From Citrobacter werkmanii NBRC 105721 (GTDB lineage: Bacteria > Pseudomonadota > Gammaproteobacteria > Enterobacterales > Enterobacteriaceae), in NCBI GenBank assembly GCA_000759755.1, contig BBMW01000002.1, forward strand, positions 1 to 64,000: a stretch of 64,000 bases of DNA. Reading direction: 5' to 3'. Below, one piece after another: positions 12,414 to 21,102 of the stretch; position 1 is the stretch's first letter, and each line of letters starts with the position of its first letter. The translations under genes were made by a program, and so were the position numbers. The notes under the pieces are model-generated. The model made no database searches. It worked only from the letters and a program-made list of their open reading frames with translations, and had not been told where the DNA came from.

Positions 12414-12485
12414 TACCCGAAACGGGTGGGGGCAACCTCACCCGAAACCTTCTGTCCCCTGCGTTTCCCTGAAAGAGGAATCATA

Positions 12486-13925
12486 ATGAATAACGCGCAG
12501 ACACATTTAAAGATTGGTTACGTCTGGACTATCTGCCTGGTTGCCGCCTGCGGTGGTTTACTTTTTGGCTATGACTGGGTGGTAATCGGCGGGGCAAAGC
12601 CCTTCTATGAAGCTTATTTCTCGATTACCGATCCGGCGCAATCTGGCTGGGCGATGAGCTCGGCGTTGGTTGGTTGTATCTTTGGTGCGCTGATTTCCGG
12701 CTGGTGCGCCGATAAATTTGGCCGAAAGATGCCGCTGATTCTCTCGGCGATCCTCTTTAGCGCTTCAGCCTGGGGGACCGCAGTTGCCAGCAATTTTGAC
12801 ATGTTTGTTGTTTATCGCATCGTTGGCGGCGTGGGGATTGGTCTGGCATCCGCGCTAAGCCCGCTGTATATCGCTGAGGTCAGCCCGGCGGAAAAGCGTG
12901 GTCGCTTTGTTGCCGTTAACCAGCTCACCATCGTGATTGGCGTCCTGGCGGCGCAGCTTATCAACCTGATGATTGCCGAACCTGTCGCCACAGGCGCTAC
13001 GCAGCAGGCGATTGTGGAAAGCTGGAACGGTCAGACGGGCTGGCGCTGGATGTTTGGCGCTGAATTAGTGCCCGCGGTAATATTCCTGGTGCTGATGTTC
13101 TTTGTCCCTGAATCGCCGCGCTGGTTGGTGAAGGCAGGAAAAGCCGAACGTGCGCGCACCATGCTGCAGCGCATTGGTTCGGCAGAATATGCCGGGCAAA
13201 CGCTGAAAGAGATTGAACATACGCTACAAAAAGATAACCACAAGGTCGCGTGGTCATCACTGTTACAACCGCAGATCAAACCGATAGTGATTATTGGCAT
13301 GGTGCTGGCAGTGTTCCAGCAGTGGTGTGGGATCAACGTTATTTTCAACTATGCGCAGGAGATATTTGCTTCCGCCGGATTCGACATCAACGGCACGTTA
13401 AAATCGATCGTAGCGACCGGGATCATCAATCTGGTCTTTACCCTTGCCGCTCTGCCGCTGGTGGACAAAATTGGGCGTCGTAAACTGATGCTGTTTGGTG
13501 CATCAGGGCTGACGGTTATCTACGTACTTATTGCCGGGGCATACGGGTTGGGCATTCTGGGCTGGCCGGTTTTGGTTCTGGTGCTGGCGGCGATTGCCAT
13601 TTACGCCCTGACGCTGGCCCCGGTAACCTGGGTGCTGCTGTCCGAAATCTTCCCCAACCGTGTTCGCGGGTTAGCGATGTCGCTCGGCACGCTGGCGTTG
13701 TGGATTGCCTGCTTCCTGCTGACCTATACCTTCCCACTGCTGAATGCGAGTCTGGGCGCATCGGGAAGTTTCCTGCTCTATGGTGTGATTTGTGCGATGG
13801 GCTTTATCTATGTTCTGCGTAATGTGCCGGAAACCAAAGGCGTGACGCTGGAAGCGCTGGAAGAACGGCTGGCGGCGCAGCATACGAAAGTTGGCGCATC
13901 AAGCCAGCAACGAAGCGCCCGCTAA
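12486..13925 (+). CDS. MFS sugar porter (sugar:H+ symporter family)
   Basis: 479 residues from the ATG at 12486, which has AGAGGA upstream; an upstream in-frame start would add 20 non-family residues. Twelve predicted membrane spans. Sugar porter signatures are present: DKFGRK after TM2, PESPRWLV before the central loop, the GINVIFNYA segment of TM7 and the C-terminal PETKG. Relatives include XylE, AraE and GalP. It lies between yphG and the epimerase-like gene and shares one base with the latter (TAATG), so all three are probably one transcript. Substrate unknown. At this locus E. coli K-12 has ABC transporter genes yphDEF instead. Confidence 0.9.
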   Translation: MNNAQTHLKIGYVWTICLVAACGGLLFGYDWVVIGGAKPFYEAYFSITDPAQSGWAMSSALVGCIFGALISGWCADKFGRKMPLILSAILFSASAWGTAVASNFDMFVVYRIVGGVGIGLASALSPLYIAEVSPAEKRGRFVAVNQLTIVIGVLAAQLINLMIAEPVATGATQQAIVESWNGQTGWRWMFGAELVPAVIFLVLMFFVPESPRWLVKAGKAERARTMLQRIGSAEYAGQTLKEIEHTLQKDNHKVAWSSLLQPQIKPIVIIGMVLAVFQQWCGINVIFNYAQEIFASAGFDINGTLKSIVATGIINLVFTLAALPLVDKIGRRKLMLFGASGLTVIYVLIAGAYGLGILGWPVLVLVLAAIAIYALTLAPVTWVLLSEIFPNRVRGLAMSLGTLALWIACFLLTYTFPLLNASLGASGSFLLYGVICAMGFIYVLRNVPETKGVTLEALEERLAAQHTKVGASSQQRSAR

Positions 13926-14767
13926 TGAACTCTCTGCTGATGTTACAAAACGCACATCTACGGATGTGCGTAGATCCACAGGGCGGTTCGCTATTGAGTC
14001 TGGTTTCGTTACAACATCAACAGGCAATATTACGCGAAGGTCATGGTCAGCAGCCCGGTGATTGCGGCCTGTTCCCGATGTTACCGGTGGCAAATAGGGT
14101 GGCGGGCAATCGTTTTGTGTTACGTGGGGAAGAGGTTGTGCTACCGCACCATGAGGCGGATGCACACTTCTTCCTGCACGGTGACGGTTGGCTGCAGCGC
14201 TGGCAGGTTATCACTGCTACGCAAAGCGGTTGTTTGCTACAGTTGCGCAGTTGGCATCCCTGTGGTTACGACTATACGGCGCAGCTTTGCTACCAACTGG
14301 AAGCGTCAAGCCTGCATGCTTCATTGACGCTCACCCATTGCGGGGAACAACCGATGATCTATGGCTGCGGGTTCCATCCGTTTTTTGCCTTTGATACGCA
14401 CAGTACGGCCCAGTTCACCGCCAGCGGCTACTGGCCGGAGGGGGAACAGCATCTGCCACTGGACTGGCAAAGTAATATTCCACCCGCAGCAGATTTCATG
14501 CATGCGCAATACGGTGAAGATGCCTGGTTGAATGTGGGTTATTCTGGCTGGAGCGGGCGGGCCGTTATTCAGCATGATGTGATGAAAGTCACGATTTTAG
14601 CGCAAACTCCGTGGTTGATGCTGTTCAGAATGTCGGGTGAACCATTCCTGTGCCTGGAGCCGCAGACGCATCCGGTGAATGCCCACCACATGCAGGGGCA
14701 GCCGGGATTGCAGGTTTTAGCGCAGGAAGAACGCTGTCATTTTGCGATGCAAATTTGCATCGAATAG
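13925..14767 (+). CDS. Aldose 1-epimerase-family protein (YphB-like)
   Basis: 280 residues of the galactose mutarotase fold, which interconverts alpha and beta anomers of aldoses. The PVANRVAGNRF segment near residue 55, HGDGWLQRW near residue 88 and GCGFHPFF near residue 152 carry the expected His residues; the late FLCLEPQTHP has the catalytic glutamate. It resembles E. coli YphB in size and motifs but is divergent, so I leave the symbol blank. Coupled to the sugar porter by a one-base overlap, which suggests it acts on the imported sugar. Confidence 0.85.
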   Translation: MNSLLMLQNAHLRMCVDPQGGSLLSLVSLQHQQAILREGHGQQPGDCGLFPMLPVANRVAGNRFVLRGEEVVLPHHEADAHFFLHGDGWLQRWQVITATQSGCLLQLRSWHPCGYDYTAQLCYQLEASSLHASLTLTHCGEQPMIYGCGFHPFFAFDTHSTAQFTASGYWPEGEQHLPLDWQSNIPPAADFMHAQYGEDAWLNVGYSGWSGRAVIQHDVMKVTILAQTPWLMLFRMSGEPFLCLEPQTHPVNAHHMQGQPGLQVLAQEERCHFAMQICIE

Positions 14768-14855
14768 GGCGAAAATCATGTTATCTGCCTGTTAATGGTC
14801 TCTTGCGCCAGCCAGAGTTTATCGCCAGACTACCGTCTCCAAACGGGAGGGATTC

Positions 14856-16004
14856 ATGGCTTTGCATTCCACGCGCTGGCTGGCGCTCGGTTATTTCACC
14901 TATTTCTTTAGCTACGGTATTTTTCTGCCTTTCTGGAGCGTCTGGCTCGAAGGGCTGGGGCTGACGCCGGAAACCATTGGTTTACTGTTGGGCGCGGGGC
15001 TGATTGCCCGTTTTCTCGGTAGCTTGCTGATTGCGCCGCGCGTGAGCGATCCCTCTCGTCTGATTACCGCTTTACGTATTCTGGCTCTGTTGACGTTGGT
15101 GTTTGCGCTGGCTTTCTGGGCGGGGACCAACGTGGCGTGGCTGATGGTGGTGATGGTCGGATTTAACCTGTTTTTCTCACCGTTGGTGCCGCTGACCGAC
15201 GCGCTGGCTAACACCTGGCAAAAACAGATAACCATGGATTATGGGCGGGTTCGACTGTGGGGATCCGTGGCCTTTGTAATTGGCTCTGCGCTGACCGGTA
15301 AGCTGGTGAGCCTGTTTGACTATCGGGTGATCCTTATTCTGCTGTCGCTTGGCGTCGCCTCGATGCTGCTGGGCATGATGATTCGCCCGAGCGTGCAGCC
15401 AGCAGGTGAAACCCGTCAGCAGGAGAGTGCGGGATGGCCCGCCTGGCGCGCGTTAATAACGCAAAGCTGGCGTTTTCTTGCCTGCGTGAGTCTGCTGCAG
15501 GGCGCACATGCCGCCTATTATGGTTTTAGCGCCATTTACTGGCAATCCGCCGGTTATTCCGCCTCGGCGGTGGGCTATTTATGGTCATTGGGCGTTGTGG
15601 CGGAAGTGATCATCTTCGCGCTGAGTCACAAGCTGTTCCGCCGCTTTAGCGCCCGCGATCTGCTGTTGCTTTCCGCCGTTTGCGGCGTGGCGCGTTGGGG
15701 GCTGATGGGCTGGAGCACCGATCTGCCGTGGCTGATAGTGGTGCAGATCCTGCACTGCGGTACCTTCACCGTCTGTCACCTGGCGGCAATGCGCTATATC
15801 GCGGCGCGACAGGGCAGCGAAGTGATTCGTTTGCAGGCGGTCTATTCCGCGGTGGCGATGGGCGGCAGTATCGCCATCATGACCGTTTTCGCCGGCTACC
15901 TGTACCAGAACCTGGGCAGCGGCGTATTCTGGGTGATGGCGCTGGTGGCGCTACCGGCTATCGTGCTGCGCCCGAAAGTGGTGGCGCAGCCTGCGACGTT
16001 ATGA
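14856..16004 (+). CDS. hcaT: Probable 3-phenylpropionate transporter HcaT (MFS)
   Basis: 382 residues, 12 predicted membrane segments, aligning end to end with E. coli HcaT (for example YFTYFFSYGIFLPFWSVWL near the N-terminus). Believed to import 3-phenylpropionate for the hca pathway. GGGAGG lies just before the ATG at 14856. In E. coli hcaT follows hcaR directly; here 7 kb of yph genes separate them, so it may now be read from the yph transcript or from a promoter in the 88-bp gap. Its 3' end overlaps csiE by 6 bp, tail to tail. Confidence 0.93.
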   Translation: MALHSTRWLALGYFTYFFSYGIFLPFWSVWLEGLGLTPETIGLLLGAGLIARFLGSLLIAPRVSDPSRLITALRILALLTLVFALAFWAGTNVAWLMVVMVGFNLFFSPLVPLTDALANTWQKQITMDYGRVRLWGSVAFVIGSALTGKLVSLFDYRVILILLSLGVASMLLGMMIRPSVQPAGETRQQESAGWPAWRALITQSWRFLACVSLLQGAHAAYYGFSAIYWQSAGYSASAVGYLWSLGVVAEVIIFALSHKLFRRFSARDLLLLSAVCGVARWGLMGWSTDLPWLIVVQILHCGTFTVCHLAAMRYIAARQGSEVIRLQAVYSAVAMGGSIAIMTVFAGYLYQNLGSGVFWVMALVALPAIVLRPKVVAQPATL

Positions 16005-17276
16005 TTCGAGGATTTTGCGGATCTGCTGCTGCTGGTGAGACGTCAGCGCCAGATCCGCATGAATCAACGGCGGTGAAAACAGCGGCAGCGGCGTAGTGTA
16101 CGGTGTGACGATCAGCGTTACGCCACGCGGCGCGCCCTCTTTTTGAAAGTCCTGCATTGGCATATGTTTTACGTTGAGCGGCAGCAGCGTCAGTTCGCGT
16201 AGCTGCTGTTCTATATGCGCTTCGAGTTGTTCATTACTGCCGGTCAGCAGGATAATCTGTTTTTCGTGCAAATCCTTCTCCTGCATCAGCCAGGCACCGA
16301 AAATCACCGCCACCAATCCGATCTCTTCTTCTGAAAACTGCACATCGTATTCCGCTTCGAATCCGTGTATCGCCTCGCGGGTGGTGCGTACCAGCCGGGG
16401 ATAAAGTCGGCTGAACTCTTCCGGTAGCGTGTTATCAATGCCAATAGCAAACACACTGCGGTTCAGCGCCTGGGCAAGGTGGATATACAACTGGTCGTTC
16501 AGCCCTTGTTCATCGCTGAAGCGAACGTTGCCATACTCGCGAAAACGCAGCACCAGCCGCGCGATAGCCAGACGAAGACGGCGATCCTGCTGGTGGTTAT
16601 CGCGGATGGGGTCGGGGATGCGAATCATTGAGAACAGCAATGCCATAAACAGCGATTCGCCCGGCGGCGCACTTTGCATGACGTGACGTTGCCAGTGGCG
16701 GGCGATCTCCTCAGCCAGAGCGTACTCCGCGCAGGATTGCGCCCAGCGCTGCTGGAGTGGATTAAACTCCGGGGTGATCCCCGCGTGATGTTGCAGCAGG
16801 CAGTATTGTAAAAACAGCCGCAGGAACTGGATATCACGACACTCAAAGGGCTTTTGCAAGCGTCGGGAGCAGAGGTTAATCAGCGCATGCAGATTGGTGT
16901 CATCATACAACGTGCGCGCTATGCCCTGCTGTTTCAGCGCCATTTTCAATGCGGGTGTGAAATGTTGGGCGATAAAGGTCGGGCAGATCCGCAGGCCACG
17001 GCGCAGCCAATGCAACAGGCACAGACGCTGGTTCAGCGGGGCGCCTTCGATCGCATAGCCGCCATTCTGGGCGGAAATAATGGCGAGCCGATGATAACGC
17101 TGGATTTCAAGCCCCGCGCCAATGATATCCTCCTGAACGGTGGCATCATCGACGCCATTGAGACTGCTGAAGGTCTGCGCGGTAGCTATCTGCCCCGGCA
17201 GAAAAAGCGTCAGCAGTACCTGGCAACGGCGTTGGGGAGCGGAAAGTACAGATGGCGGGGCGAGCGTTGACATCAT
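15999..17276 (-). CDS. csiE: Stationary-phase inducible protein CsiE
   Basis: 425 residues, closely similar to E. coli CsiE. An N-terminal helix-turn-helix-like part is followed by PRD-like regions and a C-terminal PTS IIB-like segment (IILLTGSNEQLEAHIEQQ), the layout of PRD regulators, though CsiE has no proven target. GGAG precedes the start. E. coli csiE depends on sigma S and cAMP-CRP; upstream here are CTATTCTT at 17307-17314 (sigma S-like -10) and a TGTGA half-site at 17374-17378. Confidence 0.93.
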   Translation of the reverse strand: MMSTLAPPSVLSAPQRRCQVLLTLFLPGQIATAQTFSSLNGVDDATVQEDIIGAGLEIQRYHRLAIISAQNGGYAIEGAPLNQRLCLLHWLRRGLRICPTFIAQHFTPALKMALKQQGIARTLYDDTNLHALINLCSRRLQKPFECRDIQFLRLFLQYCLLQHHAGITPEFNPLQQRWAQSCAEYALAEEIARHWQRHVMQSAPPGESLFMALLFSMIRIPDPIRDNHQQDRRLRLAIARLVLRFREYGNVRFSDEQGLNDQLYIHLAQALNRSVFAIGIDNTLPEEFSRLYPRLVRTTREAIHGFEAEYDVQFSEEEIGLVAVIFGAWLMQEKDLHEKQIILLTGSNEQLEAHIEQQLRELTLLPLNVKHMPMQDFQKEGAPRGVTLIVTPYTTPLPLFSPPLIHADLALTSHQQQQIRKILES

Positions 17277-17306
17277 CTGTAGAATCTCCCGTGAGTATGT
17301 TTGATA

Positions 17307-17378
17307 AGAATAGTTAAAGTTTGCGCATAGATTTGAGGAATGGAAAGCTTTACGCCAGGAATGCTGGGGAGCGTCACA
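17307..17378 (-). promoter_or_regulatory. Putative csiE promoter with CRP half-site
   Basis: On the minus strand CTATTCTT (17314-17307) resembles the sigma S extended -10 element. TGTGA at 17378-17374 is a perfect CRP half-site whose partner half is poor. The spacing is compatible with class I activation, as reported for E. coli csiE. Predicted only. Confidence 0.35.
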
Positions 17379-17579
17379 GAATTTTTAACGTGCGGAACAG
17401 ATAGCGGTAGTGGAACGCAGCGCGTTAATCCGCTTTTTCACTGTTTTATCTTTAGTTGGGATATAAAAAATGCCAGAGGGGGGAATGCGGCGGAGGGAGG
17501 TATAAACATGCTATCGCAGAGAAAGGTTCCGTTCACCTCATGTTCATCGCTTTTCTGTACACTGAACGCCAGTGAACGT

Positions 17580-17734
17580 GTTAAGGGTGCTATCGCCGCA
17601 CCCTTAACAATCCCGGCTCCCGGCGGGAAAATTGCCGCTCCGCGGTTCCCTCCGCTTATTCCTCCTGGCTACCGGGGCGGGCGCGATGTAACGTCCCTGT
17701 AAAGCGCGCCCTGAGCCAGCATCCATGCTGGCTC
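17580..17734. other. GC-rich non-coding block with two strong hairpins
   Basis: Inside the 617-bp gap between csiE and the SIS gene. GTTAAGGGTGC at 17580-17590 pairs perfectly with GCACCCTTAAC at 17598-17608. GAGCCAGCAT at 17713-17722 pairs with ATGCTGGCTC at 17725-17734. Between them the DNA is much more GC-rich than its flanks. An open frame at 17340-17702 crosses it but has no RBS or recognisable family. It could be a remnant of a mobile element, a structured RNA, or a terminator region for the minus-strand operon ending at 17894. The rest of the gap shows only the csiE promoter. Confidence 0.5.
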
Positions 17735-17893
17735 TCCCGGCCTTACGGAAACACGTCGGCAATTTTCAGCCGGACCAGCCACGCCTGACCATCTGTATTT
17801 TTATTTGAACATGTTTGAACAGCAAAAAGGATATAGCTGAAAGTCAGAGCGTTGAGGTGAACGGAACCCTGAGCCGGAATTACATGTTCTCCA

Positions 17894-18496
17894 TCACGCC
17901 TGCCCACGGCTCAGCGTTAATCCCACATCGCCGCCGGGATGCACTGCCAGCAGTGTCTCCTTCGAGTAGCCGCTTTCACTCATCAAACAGGCGCAGGCGG
18001 CGTCAAAGATCGCCAGTACCAGCAGAATTGAGGTCGTCGCCAGCATGTTCAGCGGGTCGGCCTCACGCTGGACGCCGGTGGAAATCACCAGCCTCGACGC
18101 TTTAGCGATGGCCGAATCAGCGTTTTCCGTCACGCTCAGGATCGGCACATTTCTCGCCGCCAGCCCAGGCAGCAGCCGGGTAAGTTCATCCGAATTGCCT
18201 CCGCGTGACAGCATAATAACCAGGTCGTCGGCGCGTAAAAAACCCAGATCGCCGTGCGCCGCATCGGTGGCATTGAGATAAATCGCCGGGCGCTCCACGC
18301 AGGCGAGCATATGCGCGATTTTACGCGCCGCAATGCCGGAGGTGCCGACGCCGGTAACGACGATTTTTCCCTGACAACCGCGCAGTTCCGCCATCAGCGA
18401 CTGCCAGAGCGGTTCAGTCAGGTGCTGTCCCAGACCCGCAAGGGCATCGCTGTAGCTCTGGAATACGCCGGTGGCCTGAGACCAGGAGTCACTCAT
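17894..18496 (-). CDS. Single-domain SIS sugar-phosphate isomerase (KpsF/GutQ-like, no CBS domains)
   Basis: 200 residues forming one SIS domain: GVGTSGIAARKIAHML at about 49-64, the second phosphosugar loop SRGGNSDEL near residue 95, and the HPGGDVG motif near the C-terminus. That last motif and the overall sequence resemble the D-arabinose-5-phosphate isomerases KdsD, GutQ and KpsF, but those are about 320-330 residues with two CBS domains, absent here. Last gene of the six-gene operon, overlapping the kinase gene by ATGA. Inference: it isomerises the kinase product, perhaps D-ribulose-5-phosphate and D-arabinose-5-phosphate. A HxlB-like role is the main alternative. Confidence 0.8.
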   Translation of the reverse strand: MSDSWSQATGVFQSYSDALAGLGQHLTEPLWQSLMAELRGCQGKIVVTGVGTSGIAARKIAHMLACVERPAIYLNATDAAHGDLGFLRADDLVIMLSRGGNSDELTRLLPGLAARNVPILSVTENADSAIAKASRLVISTGVQREADPLNMLATTSILLVLAIFDAACACLMSESGYSKETLLAVHPGGDVGLTLSRGQA

Positions 18497-20130
18497 GCTT
18501 CCTCCTGCATCAGTTGGCGGTATTTCATATCGTCCTGATACATCTCGTGGAATACCCGATATTTGCGATCGTAGTACTGCTTAATACGGTTGGTTTGCGG
18601 GGTGACCGTTTTACCAATCCGGCTCATCGCCGACATCGCTTCCGGGAAGGTGTCAAATACACCGGCGGCGATAGTTCCCATCATGGCACCGCCCAACAGC
18701 ATGGCTTCACTCTCTTCCGGCAGCAGCATGGCGCAACCGGTGGCGTTGGCGTGTTCCTGAACGAAGATCGGGTTTTTCGTCCCGCCGCCGCTGGCCATAA
18801 TCGTATCGATGGTGTAGCCACTTTGATTCATCGTTTCAATGATATGTCGCGTACCGAGGGCAATGGCCTGGATAGTCGCCAGATACTGTCGCGCCATATC
18901 TTCCGGCGTGCGCGACAGCTTAAGTCCGGTGATTGTCCCCGTAAGCGTAGGGTTGGCGCGCGGCGAGCGATTGCCGTGGAAATAGGGCAGGATATGCATA
19001 TCGCGGGTCAGGAAGGCGATATCTTCCGGCTCACCGGCCATTTTACGCAGCAACGCATTCAGCACTTCATAAATGGTCTGTCCCTGCGACTTAGCCTGCG
19101 CCAGTAAGGTGTCGTAGCACGGATGCGACTGAATTACGTGGTCGATTAACGCCCCTGTTGCCGACTGCCCGCCTTCGTTAAGCCAGTATTCCGGCAGTAC
19201 GGCAGAGTAGTAAGGCCCCCAGACACCGCCGATAAAACGCGGCTCTTTGGAAATCGCCATGTGTCCGGTGGAGGTGCCGCCAATCAGTGCGATACGACGG
19301 TCGAAATCCGGCACCTCGCCGGAAACTCCGCTGGCGCCGAGCGTACCGAGGGTACCGGCGTGGGCATCAATAATCGATACGCTGACCGCGGTGCCGGGGA
19401 TCAGACCCATTTCGCTGGCGGCGCGTGCTGACAGCCCATGGCCGAGCGGTTCGCCCATGGTTTTCACGTAGCGGCCAATTTTAGCGGCATCGTGTTCCAG
19501 CAAATCTTCCAGCCCAATCTGGCGGAAATAGCTGGCATCCCATTTATCTTCATGGCCCATATAGGTCCATTTACACACCGTCGAGCACAATGAGCGTGTG
19601 TCATCGCCCGTTGCGCGCCAGGTGAGGAAATCAGGTAGGTCAAAGTAGTAACCGGCGTTAGCCCAGGTATTGGGCATGTGCTGCTTCAGCCACAACAGTT
19701 TTGGCGTTTGCATCTCCGGGGAGATAATGCCGCCGACGTAGTCCAGTACCCGATGATGCAGGGCGTTAATGCGATCGGCCTGAGTAATGGCGCGATGGTC
19801 CATCCACACAATAATGTTCTGTTCACTGCGCCCGGAAGGGCTGATGGTGAGTGGATTACCTTCTTTATCCAGCACCACCAATGAACAGGTAGCGTCAAAG
19901 CCCAGACCTTTCACCTGAATAGGATTGATATCCGACTGGTTAATCGCATCGCGAACCGCGTTACACACAGCCTGCCAGATGTTATCGGAAGACTGCTCAA
20001 CAAAATCGGCCTGCGGACGGTAAATCTCGATGGCCCGACTGGCCTGACCGACCATTCTGCCGTTGAGATCAAACACGCCAGCACGGGCGCTTCCGGTTCC
20101 GACATCCACACCAATAAAGTAACTTGCCAT
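18493..20130 (-). CDS. FGGY pentulose kinase, probable D-ribulokinase
   Basis: 545 residues of the FGGY carbohydrate kinase family (ATP-dependent phosphorylation of ketoses). The ATP-site DVGTGSARAGVFD is at residues 9-21, WMDHRA at 109-114, and the C-terminal ASGGGTKNPIFVQ motif binds adenosine. TCSLV at residues 81-85 is the signature reported for the D-ribulokinase (YDR109C/FGGY) subgroup, against other motifs in AraB and XylB. Expected product D-ribulose-5-phosphate. It sits 17 bp after the second permease gene and overlaps the SIS gene, so uptake, phosphorylation and isomerisation look coupled. Sugar identity remains inference. Confidence 0.85.
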   Translation of the reverse strand: MASYFIGVDVGTGSARAGVFDLNGRMVGQASRAIEIYRPQADFVEQSSDNIWQAVCNAVRDAINQSDINPIQVKGLGFDATCSLVVLDKEGNPLTISPSGRSEQNIIVWMDHRAITQADRINALHHRVLDYVGGIISPEMQTPKLLWLKQHMPNTWANAGYYFDLPDFLTWRATGDDTRSLCSTVCKWTYMGHEDKWDASYFRQIGLEDLLEHDAAKIGRYVKTMGEPLGHGLSARAASEMGLIPGTAVSVSIIDAHAGTLGTLGASGVSGEVPDFDRRIALIGGTSTGHMAISKEPRFIGGVWGPYYSAVLPEYWLNEGGQSATGALIDHVIQSHPCYDTLLAQAKSQGQTIYEVLNALLRKMAGEPEDIAFLTRDMHILPYFHGNRSPRANPTLTGTITGLKLSRTPEDMARQYLATIQAIALGTRHIIETMNQSGYTIDTIMASGGGTKNPIFVQEHANATGCAMLLPEESEAMLLGGAMMGTIAAGVFDTFPEAMSAMSRIGKTVTPQTNRIKQYYDRKYRVFHEMYQDDMKYRQLMQEEA

Positions 20131-20147
20131 AATTTTTTCTCCTGAAA

Positions 20148-21101
20148 TCAGGCTTTACGATTCTGTAATGCGATAAAGAGGATCAGCACCGCGCCCCACA
20201 GCGCCATCGTCAGATAGCTGCTGACCCCCAGCAAGTTAAGGCCGCTTTCCAGCATTTGCAGCACAATCAGCGCCAGTACCAGGCCGATAATGCGTCCGAA
20301 GCCGCCATCCGGGTTAATGCCGCCGAGCACAGAGGCAAGGATGGTGACCAGCAGGTAGGATTCACCGTATCCGGCTTTGGCCGAGTTGAATTTCGCCATC
20401 ATCAGAATGGCGGCGACCCAGCCGAGCAGGGCTGAAATAACGTACACCGAAATTTGTACCCGTACGGTATTCACGCCGCTGTAGCGGGTAGCCTGCTCAT
20501 TGGAGCCGACGAGATACAGGCTGCGCCCAAGCGTGGTGTGCTCCAGCAGCACCCACAGCAGGATTGCCACGAGGAAAAAGAGCAGTAGCGCCACCGGAAT
20601 ACCGGCAATTGTGGCGTTGCCAAGATACTGAATGGCAGTCGGGAAACCTGAAATCACCGTCCCGTTGGAAAGCAAAATATTCAGCCCGGAGATCAGCGTC
20701 ATCGTGCCGAGGGTGGCGAGAATAGGCGAGACGCCGACCCAGGCAATTAAAGCGCCGTTGAGCGTGCCGATAGCCACCGCCACCGCAGCGCCAGCAACCA
20801 ATGCCAGTACCAGAAACAGCGGGTTATCCGGGTGGGTGACGATTATCGCCGCCATCACCAGCGAGCAGGCATTTGCCCCGGCAATAATCGACAGGTTAAT
20901 GCCGCCGGTCAGCATGGTCATGCCCATCCCGAGGGCCAGCATGCCGAGGATTGGCAACTGCGAGCCAATCGACTGGAAGTTAGCGACGCTGAAAAAACGG
21001 CTGCCGAGCAGGGCCGAGAAGACCAGGGCGACGGCCACAATAATGACGCATTGCAGACGAATGATGGCATCACCGGGTAAAAATCTGGCGATTGTTTTCA
21101 T
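20148..21101 (-). CDS. Sugar ABC transporter permease (second)
   Basis: 317 residues, very hydrophobic, about 8-10 membrane segments. The LTGGINLSIIAGANACSLVMAA segment is typical of RbsC/LsrC/LsrD-type permeases (BPD_transp_2 family). The start ATG lies one base after the stop of the preceding permease gene. It pairs with that protein to form the membrane channel, as RhaP/RhaQ or LsrC/LsrD do. Confidence 0.9.
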   Translation of the reverse strand: MKTIARFLPGDAIIRLQCVIIVAVALVFSALLGSRFFSVANFQSIGSQLPILGMLALGMGMTMLTGGINLSIIAGANACSLVMAAIIVTHPDNPLFLVLALVAGAAVAVAIGTLNGALIAWVGVSPILATLGTMTLISGLNILLSNGTVISGFPTAIQYLGNATIAGIPVALLLFFLVAILLWVLLEHTTLGRSLYLVGSNEQATRYSGVNTVRVQISVYVISALLGWVAAILMMAKFNSAKAGYGESYLLVTILASVLGGINPDGGFGRIIGLVLALIVLQMLESGLNLLGVSSYLTMALWGAVLILFIALQNRKA

Positions 21102-21102
21102 C

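Noticed and set aside
17340-17702. 120-codon frame across the gap between csiE and the SIS gene
   Set aside because: No ribosome-binding site, begins in the csiE promoter, crosses hairpin-rich DNA. Kept only as part of the non-coding block.
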